Below are positions 46,085-56,200 of a stretch of 64,000 nucleotides of DNA, piece after piece. The stretch spans positions 4,531,001 to 4,595,000 of the forward strand of contig OX387205.1 in assembly GCA_947561715.1 (NCBI GenBank). The letters are read 5' to 3'. The notes under the pieces were generated by a model that saw nothing but the letters and a program-made list of their open reading frames with translations, made no database searches and was not told where the DNA came from. Numbering within the stretch: position 1 is the first letter of the stretch; each line of letters opens with the position of its first letter. The position numbers and the translations under genes are program-made. This DNA comes from Ascidia mentula (lineage: Eukaryota > Chordata > Ascidiacea > Phlebobranchia > Ascidiidae).

Positions 46085-46439
46085 TTGGAAACTATCCACA
46101 TCCAAAATTTTAGGCCGCTTTTAAATGCCGACACATCCTCTGTGCCACTACGACTTTTTAATATATAAACCGTGTACTTTATAATGTTTTTTAATTTTTA
46201 TTCTTTTTAGTTATTTATTTTCTTTATCGTGCACAGTGCCCTTAATTGTTTTTACCTATCACTACCACAGGCAACTCCGTTCGGCTCCATTCTTAACTAT
46301 TGCGCTTATTTAATTCCCCGCCTTTTTCTATAACTTCGCAACTTCACCGTACAATTTTTACCGATCCGCCTTCATTTGTATTGATAATGGTTGTAGAAAC
46401 AATCGAAACGTTTACATGAAGTTTTCCAGCACTGTATGG

Positions 46440-47810
46440 GCTATTCTGTTCATATTAAATATGCAGCCTTGTTGCACAGTTGGAAAAGTTAGAGCGCCGG
46501 TATGGAATTAGGGGAAATACCCGACACTTAATCCGTTGTTACCTTGTAGGTAGAAGCGGTAGAAGTCAATGTACTAGAATGGGAAATTCTGTGTCGGATA
46601 TTAAACCCTCCTTTACTTATTTTATTGTACAATAATGACCTCCCGCAAGTATCCACTTTCACAACTAAATTGTTTGCTGACGACGGGGTTCTTTCAATGA
46701 CCTCCCCATCACTTATTGACTTACAATCCCGTGTTAACGAACAACTTACAAATGTTGACAACTGGTTAAGGCACAATCGACTCAACGTTCGGAAAACAAA
46801 GTTTTCATTATTTTCCCCTTCCACCTCAACCACTAGCGATTTCACCATCACCATCGTACATGAAAAACTTTTGCGATCAGATAATATTAAGTACCTCGGT
46901 GTATACATTGATGACAAACTAACCTGGACAACATTCATTATTTGGAAAAGAAATTGTTCCAAACATGCGGCACTTTTTTTCAGTTGCGAAATTATCTTGA
47001 CGTTAAAACGTTAAGAAATGTTTACTATTCATTTGTATATTCCCATATTCAGTACACTATTGGTGCTTGGGGTGGAGGATCGGCACTCTCACTGAAAAAA
47101 CTCAACACTATTCATAATAACATACTCCGTTCCACAACCTTTAGTTCCTTTCAAAGCCACGTTACGCCATTATATAAAAAATTAGATGCCATAAAAATTA
47201 GAAACATTTACAAACTCGAACTGGCCAAGGCAACGCACGATTTCCATACCGGCAATCTACCGGCCTCCCACAACTTTTTATTTGCGTTAGTAGACACAGT
47301 GCACGATCATTTCACAAGAAATACGGGCCACAGATATGGGAGGAAACAAACCCTTCCATTAGATCGCTCTCCCGTTCATCATTTTAAAAAAATCCGCCTA
47401 TCTTTTATATCCCAGTACTAACTTTCGTTTTCATCCACCCTGTTAGCAGTCCGTTTTTCCCTTTTTCTTTCAACTCCTATTGCGTTTTTTTTTGTCCTTT
47501 TTTTCTGGTGTTTTCTTGTGTTTTTATCTACTCCACTGTACAGTCTACGCCTAAATGAACAATTTACTGCCGTAGGATCCGTTGTCGTTTCAGACCTAGG
47601 AGCGCCGCACACCGATATCACAACGTGCGATTGATCATCAGCAAGACCTACGATGATTCAACAAGCGCAACCTCCATACGATCCCGACCATCTCCAACCG
47701 AAACCACCACGTTTGGACTGTCCTCCAGACGTTTAAGGTCTGTCGATGTGAATCAAAGGAAACGTTCTTTGAATAAAATGTTAGGTGTAACAAGTGAGGG
47801 AAAGCAATGA
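46440..47810 (+). pseudogene. 5'-truncated non-LTR (LINE) reverse transcriptase
   Basis: From about 46490 the frame reads Y-G-I-R-G-N, then N-D-L-P and L-F-A-D-D-G-V (RT active site, here F-A-D-D), L-N-V-R-K-T-K-F and Y-L-G-V-Y-I-D-D-K-L-T-W. A frame shift near 46.95 kb leads into 46942-47421 with the thumb and C-terminal part (Y-S-H-I-Q-Y-T-I-G-A-W-G). The motif order fits jockey/CR1-type LINEs. There is no endonuclease part; the 3' untranslated region runs to about 47810. Confidence 0.82.
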
Positions 47811-47899
47811 AATGTTTTTACTTCATGAAATCCACCTAACCAGCAACACTTCTTTCGCGTGACACAAGTTAAACTTCAATTTCAATTTTAAATGTTACT

Positions 47900-49257
47900 A
47901 TAACAACTTTGTGTCCACGCTTCCAGTTTTAGAAAACATGTTTCGCTTTTTATTAAGCGAACTGAAAAATAAAAAAGAATGATACCGAAAGAAATTTCCG
48001 TGGCTATGGAAAAAACAGGCATATCTGAGGGAAAAGTTTTTGTCTAACAACCCAGATCCACAACCCAGAAATCAACGGGCGCGTGCACGTTACCGCAAGA
48101 GAAAGAAATATCGGAGTAATCATGAACTTATGTGATGGACCGATTTGATGACAGTAAACCAATCCAGCAAAATTTTGACAATGGACAATAAAATGCTGCT
48201 GTTGAATGGATTTTTATTCGCCCCAACGCCATCTTGGTCTAATTAAGTTTAAACGGCGGAATGGCTTTCGGCACAATCGCATATCAGGCGGTCGGAGTGG
48301 GCCAGTATATTTCCCAACAACGAGGAAAACGACCAGGGCCCTGCATGTCGTGACAATTTGTCGGAAAAAATTTAAATTCAAGAAATCTTAAGACCATCAA
48401 CCGAACAACTTCCAGAGAAAACCAAAGCGTATGTCAAAGCCATTACTGTAAAGGTCAGGAACTTAGGGAAAAAGTTGCAAAAGGTTTTGCAAAACACAAT
48501 AGCTTATCCAAAAAGTTACGCGAGAACTTAAAAAAGTTTTCAACACCAGTACACAATCAGGAGCTTGTGTTGTGTCAGTCAGACAAAGATGGTAAATTAA
48601 TAGTCATGGACTTCGACGATTATAATAAAATCATGATGAAAGAACTGAAGAAGTTTAGAAAGCTTGATATGAATTAAACCGCATTTCATAGACATGCACT
48701 CTCCGAGAATTATCAAAGCGCACAACGAAAAAACTTATCGCTGTTGCGCGTTAACTGGAAGGAGAGGGTAACTTTAAAAAAACGGACATTGCAAAGTTGG
48801 TTAACTTCATTAAAAGCAACCGCCACAGGTACCCACACATGGCCAGGCTATTTAAGGCCTTGTGGAAGCTGCGGCCTGTGTGGACACTTCAAGGGTCTGG
48901 TTTTGTGAGGCTCCACGACCAATTAAACCATATATGTGGCAATATGCAGAATATGTCATGATAAATATGTGGGACAAACTAAAAATAAGTTTTCCACCAG
49001 ATGGAACCGAGATCGACAAATGTGGAAAACTTTTAACACCAGTGCCACGGGTGGCAAAAGTGCATTACTCCGCCATATATGAAGTACTCCACCACCCAGA
49101 ATTCAGCGAAAGACCAAACTTAGCTGAATGCTACTCTGTGGTGTTTTTACAGCAACTACACATGGATCAATTGGACATATACGAGGACAAATGGCACAAA
49201 AATGTAAACGCAAAAATCAACCTCTTCTGGCACTTAGTTTCTAAATTGTTTATTTGA
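47900..49257 (+). pseudogene. Degraded Penelope-like element (PLE3)
   Basis: Several short frames are seen; the clearest (48862-49257) ends L-D-I-Y-E-D-K-W-H-K-N-V-N-A-K-I-N, closely related to the end of PLE2. Upstream pieces at 48206-48391 and 48420-48680 are RT remnants by position only. Many stops and shifts. Confidence 0.6.
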
Positions 49258-49259
49258 AA

Positions 49260-49936
49260 CCAACGTTTCTTCTGCCATCCGGCGAGACTTCTTCAGGGTT
49301 ATGTCAACAGTGAAGCATCACGCGCATAAAGCACTAAAAACGCAGGAAAAACGCAAGAAAAACAAGGAAAAGGTAATAAATACCATTGGCACCACTTGCA
49401 TCGTCACGTGAACCAGGTGTGTAGCGGGGCGTAACATTTACAACAAGTTGTTGTATACAGCTGGAAAATACACACATTGCTCCTTATCGTTTATGCAATT
49501 GTCGTTTTTATGGACGTGGAGCGTCTCCAGGAACAGACGTTTTGTATGATCGTCCTCCATCTCTAGGATTTGCACGTCATCAAAGTTAACTCGGTGAAAG
49601 AGTGTGGCAGCGTGTTTCGCCAGTGCTGTCCTCTGGCTGTTCTTCGCTGCAACGTCGCGGCGATGCTCTTTTAACCGAGTCTGTAACGTTCTCCCTGTTT
49701 CACCGATGTACGCTCCACCGCAGTCCTTGCACGGAATGTAATAGACGACGCCTTTTGGTTGGGCCGTACCCTTCTCGATAGGGTGAGACAACACCCTGCC
49801 CAGTGTTCTGTGTGGCTTAGTGTAGACCGCAATACCATAGTCCAACATCATACACCTTAGCGTGTCTGTTAAAGCCGGAACATATGGCAAAACGATCGTA
49901 CCGGTAGTTGGCGCTGTTTATGTGAGCCCCGCGCAT
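49260..49936 (-). pseudogene. Penelope-like GIY-YIG endonuclease (PLE4), 5' truncated
   Basis: The 150-codon frame (49890-49438) contains V-V-Y-Y-I-P-C-K-D-C-G-G-A-Y-I-G-E-T-G-R, R-L-K-E-H and a C-terminal F-L-E-T-L-H-V-H-K-N, a complete GIY-YIG domain of PLE type. Its 3' tail (49320-49260) reads AAGAAGTCTCGCCGGATGG and then AAACGTTGG on the minus strand. It lies tail to tail with PLE3. Confidence 0.85.
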
Positions 49937-50043
49937 GATGTTGGACTATTGCATTGCGGTCTACACTAAGCCACACAAAACTAGCAGCAAAAATCAACAT
50001 TCAAAAATTAATTTTACCGTCGGTTATGTGAGCCCCGCGCATT
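49914..50043. mobile_element. Short inverted PLE piece between 19-bp direct repeats
   Basis: TTATGTGAGCCCCGCGCAT occurs at about 49918 and 50024. Between them 49938-49977 is an inverted copy of 49809-49852 from PLE4. This looks like an inversion or template switch during PLE insertion. Confidence 0.6.
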
Positions 50044-50879
50044 TTATTTCTTTCCTTTATTTTAAATCTGTTTATCGTTGTTTCACCTGAATAAGCAATG
50101 GATGCCTGTGGTGATGAACTTAAAAGTAGGTCACTCGTTACATCTGATCAGAGCGCCGTAGCACCAGAGGTTTGTACTGTACGGTCAGTTTTATCGTTTT
50201 ATCATTGTAGCATTTATCTATTTTTAGTATACACTGCTGCTCTCCGTGTGTTGTATCAACATGTACCATTGAGAAACCTTTTCGAACCAAGTTAGCGTTG
50301 AGTTATGCAATGGCCAGCACGACTGGATGCCAGCCTTACATCCGAAGCGGCTTGTCTCAACGCGTTGTTGCAAAACTTCCCCAGTGCGACTGGCTGCGAT
50401 CCTACGGCATCGGAGGAAATTACCTTCACATTGGCGCCTGACTTTAAATAGTTTGTTGCTGATGCTGCCAGGCATACTACTTAGTAATTAAAAGCTTTTC
50501 TGGTAAAAAGAAACACTTGTTTGTTTCATGACTCCGAAGGTTTTATTCGTGCCCATGCCAATTTAAGTACCGTTGGTTGTGTATGTGCGTAAACGAAAAT
50601 GATTTGATTTCGATTGGATTCTTACTTGACAGTTTCAATGCATACATGAAATTGCGCCCATGCTACAGAGCGCTTAACAGTCATAAATAATCAAAGCAAA
50701 GTAAAGATAAAGTTGGAATTATGTAAGCATCATGCACAGAATATCCCATTGTTAAAGGCTTGCAATGCTAAACAGAGACAAAACTATGGAAAAATATAAT
50801 GTCGGTTTAGAATGTCGGCTTTAGCATTCGTCTGCAACAAAACCTAAACAATAGTTGGCCTAAATAAATAAAACATTGA
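50044..50879. other. Stretch without recognised features
   Basis: No gene or repeat was recognised. Short frames here have no family resemblance. Confidence 0.35.
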
Positions 50880-51371
50880 CATGTTTTGTTTGTTAAAAAC
50901 GTTTCAGCAAGTGCTTATGCCATCATCAGTTGAAAATGACGCGCTTGGTATATCTTCAGGATTTTAAGGAGCTGACCTGACTGACGTCACAACTCAGTAA
51001 ACGGCACAAAACACACACAAAAAAGCACATTAAACGTTGAAAAGAAATAGTGGTACAGAAGAGCTCTCGAGATTAAGTTGTGGTTGTTGCTCTTGTATGA
51101 ACAGCGATTCCATGAACAGGAGACGATACCTGTCTCTCGCCGACGCAAGGAAATTGGGGTCAATGAAATTTACTTTGTGAGTCGGGTAGTCAAGTAGATG
51201 TTTGCACACTTCCGATTGGCGATCGCAGATGTTCAGCGATGCGTGTGCACACGTTTCTTGATGATACTTAAATTCGAAAAAAGCTTCCAGCATCTGACAG
51301 GACCCCGACATTATATGGACTTTCAAAAATGCATAAAGCGCCCATTTCCCTTCGACCAATCTTAAACTCAA
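50880..51371 (-). pseudogene. Penelope-like element C-terminal fragment (PLE5)
   Basis: The frame 51371-51030 contains H-L-L-D-Y-P-T-H-K-V-N-F, then R-L-L-F-M-E-S-L-F-I-Q and a P-L-F-L-F end, matching the C-terminal part of PLE nucleases such as PLE1. The GIY-YIG residues themselves are lost. A tail with GCAAGTGCTTATGCC follows at about 50900. Confidence 0.7.
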
Positions 51372-52342
51372 TCGATAGTTTTAACTATAGATGCGTAAAG
51401 TGGTTATCCGCGAAGTTTACAAGCCTGCTTCACCTAAAACTCACCTAAGCACCGTGAAGGACACCTTTTATTTTATATACAGAATCAAAACGCTGCCAGT
51501 GAGTTCCACCTGGGCCACACTTGATTTGCCAGTCTTTTTACCAACAATTCCTCATTAACCTCATCTTGTCCTGGTCAGTGCAATGTAGCAATAGTGGTTT
51601 ACAAGGTCTAAACTAAGCCATTATAAAAAAGCTGTTTCAATTGACAGAGAAGTGCACCACCTTCCAGTTTAATGGAAACACTTACACTCAGGTTGCGCTG
51701 ATATTTAGCCAATAGTCGTAAATTATTATTTCTATATGCCTGTGCAGGAAAAAAAGGAAATGAACCAGCCAGACATGCGAGGCACACAAGCGAAGACCTG
51801 TTGTGAAGTCCAATGGCATTATAAAGCAGAAAGCACAGCATTGATTTCCCAACTAAGCTCAGGGTTAAAAATGATGCCAGACTAAATTATTTTGGAGGTA
51901 AACTCGCACAGTGCTGGAAATTATGTGTCAGCGGAATCTTTTCAGCAAAAGCTGAAGTTACTTAACGATATAAATGACCAGTTTCTTGCAATTTTTATCG
52001 TGTTCACAAAAAGTGGCAATCACAGGACCATGTATATATGTTGCATTATGGAATTTAGCTAGCGTAATTAGTAAGGGTTACGTTTTGCAACTACATAAAG
52101 AGTAGTTGGTGGGAATTTCCATTGAAGGCAATTTCGTATTTGTTTCGGGAACAAAAGCATGTGATGTGTTTGTGTTTGAGTTGCCTAAAATCCTGACCTA
52201 ACTTTAAATGCCTGCCACTAGCTCAATGGGCATAAATCTCTACCTTGTCGTACAGCAACTGGAGTTCATGTCAATAGGATGTTAGTTCTTGTGTAAATAA
52301 TAAATATACTTTCAAAAAAGTGTGAAATAGATAAATGAATAC
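51372..52342. other. Stretch with a weak tRNA-like relic at 52209-52275
   Basis: The relic reads CTAGCTCAATGGGCATAAATCTCTACC-like box A sequence and GGAGTTCATGTC as a poor box B; it does not fold as a tRNA. Nothing else was recognised. Confidence 0.3.
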
Positions 52343-52361
52343 GGTACCTTCTAATACTGCA

Positions 52362-52622
52362 GGTCCGCTAGGTCCGCTAGGTCCGCTAGGACCGCTAGGT
52401 CCGCTAGGTCCGCTAGGTCCGTCAGGTCCGCCAGGTCCGCCAGGTCCGCCAGGTCCGCCAGGTCCGCCAGGTCCGCCAGGTCCGCCAGGTCCGCCAGGTC
52501 CGCCAGGTCCGCCAGGTCCGCCAGGTCCGCCAGGTCCGCCAGATCCGCCAGGTCCGCCAGGTCCGCCAGGTCCGCCAGGTCCGCCAGGTCCGCCAGGTCC
52601 GCCAGGTCCGCTAGGTCCGCTA
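52362..52622 (+). repeat. 9-bp minisatellite GGTCCGCCA/GGTCCGCTA, 29 units
   Basis: Exactly 261 bp. Variant GGTCCGCTA units sit at both edges and GGTCCGCCA in the middle, with one GATCCGCCA. It is flanked by GGTACCTTCTAATACTGCA (52343-52361) and a copy with one change (52623-52641). One frame would read Gly-Pro-Pro like collagen, but there is no supporting gene structure. Confidence 0.95.
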
Positions 52623-52641
52623 GGTACCTTCTAATACTACA

Positions 52642-53272
52642 GGTGCACTAGATACATTCTAATGTCATAGGTCCGCATTATCCAACCTTTAATTACACGA
52701 GGGTTTGTTACATTTTCTGGCTGTTTTTTGGTCCCCTAATTAGTTACTAACGTAGCCAGATTTATTTTTCCTTTTATCGCACTGCGTCGAAATTTTTCGT
52801 CAGAAGTAAGCATCGTTATTTTGTTTGTCGTTTTTAGAGTAACAGATTTTGTTGGCAGTTCAAAAATTAAAGTTTGTATAGAGAAAAATCTATGTTTATC
52901 GGCCAAATTTTGTATGCAACCACTGTTGGCTCGATTGGTAGGTCATCTGGTTTTGTAGTGTTGGTTTCACAACGAATATTTGTTTTGGTGAATTGAAAAC
53001 GTCTTGTAGCTGGGACTACTTTTCCAGAAAAAGGCGAAATGAGCGTCATCTTATACAAGCACAGATAAATTTTGCCTCGCGGACCTAGCGGACCTTTAGT
53101 AAATATTAATTTCAACTATTGGTATCCTCAGTTTCTATGTGAATAAGACAGAAACTGATGATGCCAATAGACAAAATTAATATTTCTGTAAGAAAGATCT
53201 TATACTGGCGCTGACGGTATTTTACTCCTTTTGAAGTTCTAGGAATATAATAGATAAATGAATTAGTGGTTA
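52642..53272. other. Region upstream of FUT-C with a hairpin at 53118-53168
   Basis: TTGGTATCCTCAGTTTCT and AGAAACTGATGATGCCAA are inverted, with an ACTGATGATGCC core like the PLE tails. An isolated inverted echo of the minisatellite (CGGACCTAGCGGACCT) lies at 53080. The FUT-C promoter should be here but is not evident. Confidence 0.4.
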
Positions 53273-56200
53273 ATGAGTTCAGAAAGCATGAATTTAAGAT
53301 GTAAAATCCGTTATTTTCTGGCCATTTCAACATTAACGTGTTTAATTACAATTTCATACATCGTTGGACAAAGAAAAGATTTTGTACAACCCAAACCGTC
53401 AAAAGGTACATATTTGATTTTACTGCGTTGACAACAACTGGGACAAGTTAATTTGCCAAACGTACTCTTTTATTATAAACGCAAATCTATACCCAGAATC
53501 TCTTTGTCTAAAATTGATATGATAAATTTAAACTCAATAATGCAAGAATTTTACCTGATCTTTTTTGATGAACCTGTCGCAAGCGGCTAAATCACGCCCT
53601 ACGTACATTCACGTAGTTTGACATTGAACTGGGACTTCTTACATAAATAGTTACATGAACACAATTAACAACAACTTTTCACTACATGTGTTGGTGGATA
53701 TTATAATCCACTATTTAATTATATTTGTGAAAATATTTCTGTGTGACATGATGAACTAGCCCACCAAATGCCAATAATTTGCAACCATACATAGTTTGGC
53801 ATGCGTCAATGATATTGCTTATCGGGACGCAAAATACATTCATAGATATTAGAAATAGGCTTACCGAGTGGAACTTATGACTTAGACTTACAATTCTAAA
53901 TAGTATTTTTAACTTGTTTCATATGTAAGTGTGTTTCATTTTTTTGCCTCCCGCATCCGATGTCCAGATCGTATTAATCAACCTTCAAACATCACCATAC
54001 CACAAGAGCAGCTGGTTTTTGCTAAGCAGGCGCTTTCTATTGTTATTCACAAGGTTGAGTTGTGGTTTGGTGACTCGATTCGGACGCAGTGTGTTTCACT
54101 TTCATTTTTATTGGATAAAACGTATGACCACGTGATTGCAGTGAGACAATAGTGCTTTGAACACGCAAAAGCGCGTGAAAACCTGCGTCACATTTTTTCG
54201 TCAGAGAACAAATCCAAGCCGACGATCCTTTTGTGGGCTCCACCATTCCGCAAAATTGAGTGGATTCTTCCTGACACTGCAGAATGCGGTGGTGGGTGCA
54301 TAATCACTACAGACAGGAGTCTGTACAATCAGAGCGATGCAGTCGTTTTCTTCATGAAATCAACCAACACAAAGTCATTGCCTAATCCATCAACACATTC
54401 AAGGTTAAAAGCAATTAATAGTAAAATGTAGGAGGTAAACAAAATTATAGCAAATTTACCAACCGATTGTAAGCTAATAAATGTAGTTTTGAAATCCTAT
54501 TACCATGTTTACAGACTGATGTGGACTAATAAAATATTTTAACGTGGTATAATATATTAACTAACGGTGTACAAAGATTTCGTGTGCTTTAGAGATGGAA
54601 AAGTGTACGTTTGGTGGTGCGGCGAAAGCCCTTGGACGGTGCGTAACATGTATCACAAGTCTCTGAAAGAATTTGACGGATATTTCAACTGGTCCATGCA
54701 TTACCGAAGAGACTCAGACGTATTTGCAGCACTTATTCCCCACACATCACGTGATTGGCTTCTTCGCCGTATAGGAAGGTACAAAGGTGGATAAGTCAAA
54801 ATAGCAAACAGCACAACGCATGATACCTTTGTTTACAGGGACAAAGAGGCATTACACATTAAAACTGACATTAAAGGTTTTAGCGACGAGGAATTTGAAG
54901 AAGTATTTAAAACATTAAGAGAGGTACGGATGCATATAACTGAAAGACAAACAACAGTTAATAACAATTGATAAGCAATGTGGAGCCAATAATATGAACT
55001 TGTGTATAAGCTGCAGACAGATGGCCACTGTTTCGACCTAAAAGGTCTCATCAGTGCAGCTGGTGTGACTGGCAGACGACTTTGCTGACCAAACGGCCAA
55101 GCAAAGACTTCCACTTTGTGGTGACTATACAGTCACCGTCATCCGTTGGGCACCAAACTAGGTGCAACCTTACGGAGCAAACAAGGTGGAAACACTACGG
55201 CCAAGCAAGCTCAACCAATAGTGCCGTCAGGCCCCGTGTCACAATAATCATATGATAAGCAATGTGGAGCCAATTATATGAATTTGTGTATAAGCTGCAG
55301 ACAGATGGCCACTGTTTCGACCTAAAAGGTCTCATCAGTGCAGCTGGTGTGACTGTCAGACGACTTTGCTGACCAAACGGCCAAGCACCAACCAACGGAT
55401 GACGGTGACTGCATAGTCACCACAAAGTGGAAGTCTTTGCTTGGCCGTTTGGTCAGCAAAGTCGTCTGACAGTCACACCAGCTGCACTGATGAGACCTTT
55501 TAGGTCGAAACAGTGGCCATCTGTCTGCAGCTTATACACAAAGTTAATAACAATTGTTTGAATGCAATCATACAATTATAACCAATTCATGCCAATAGAG
55601 TTTCTGCAAACCAAAATTGATTAAAATCCAAAGCTAAAACTTAGATATTACTTTATTATTTCGTTGAAGCTATACCAGACAAGCTGGACCAACTGCGGAC
55701 GCCAGGGATTGATATAAATTAGTGTCACCCAGGAAACCGTTCATAACGCAGTGGAATGTAATTTTACTGGTCAATTTTTGCTGTCCAATATTTAAATGTT
55801 AATTAATGTAAATAGGTTGGTTGGTTCATGTAGGGTAAACATTCTTTCTCCACTTTTACTTACATAGCCCATTAGGTCACCTGTAATTTTTTATAATTTA
55901 TTCCCCCCGTATCAAAATGGTTGCCCCATCCCCAAGCTATACGCTAAAATTTGTGCTGAGGATGTTTTTAGTGAAAGGCATGAGTGTTGACTTATTAAGT
56001 CTCATGTGCTTGTTTTGTCGGCAATAGCTAATCAGTGTAGACTATTCCACCTTATGAAGACTTTGCGTTGGCTGGCAAACCGTTGCCTGTCAAACTTAAC
56101 TGTACAAACTATCAAGACGAACCTTTGTGGAACAGCTTACGGCCAAGCAACTGGTTTAAAAATATTTGGTTGGCGGTAGATAATTATCACATGTAAATCA

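Larger units (their letters stand above)
43985..46430 (+). mobile_element. Penelope-like element PLE1 (RT plus GIY-YIG), 5' truncated and twice interrupted
   Basis: RT motifs M-G-S-P-I-A-P-L-M-A-D-V-F and R-Y-V-D-D-L-F lie at 44029-44160. A frame shift near 44218 is followed by F-L-D-V-R-I and the thumb region to 44732. After a hAT MITE (44733-45184) the frame resumes with V-T-C-S-C-G-S-S-Y-I-G-Q-T-R, a GIY-YIG nuclease. A foldback insertion (45432-46084) splits the next part, F-L-E-T, from I-H-I-Q-N, and the frame ends at about 46165. The 3' tail contains GAAACAATCGAAACG near 46400. RT followed by GIY-YIG identifies the class. Confidence 0.88.
54970..55541. mobile_element. Retrozyme-like repeat: 284-bp direct dimer plus inverted copy
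   Basis: ATAAGCAATGTGGAGCC starts units at 54970 and 55254, giving a 284-bp period. The second unit breaks off in CGGCCAAGCA at about 55386, after which an inverted copy runs to about 55541, with arms of about 100 bp (55286-55386 and 55440-55541). No protein is encoded. Each unit carries one type I hammerhead. This fits small non-autonomous metazoan retrozymes; the family assignment is inference. Confidence 0.75.

Noticed and set aside
52335-52634. Collagen-like Gly-Pro-Pro frame
   Set aside because: The 99-codon frame is only the 9-bp minisatellite with short flanks; no signal peptide, no splice-linked exons.
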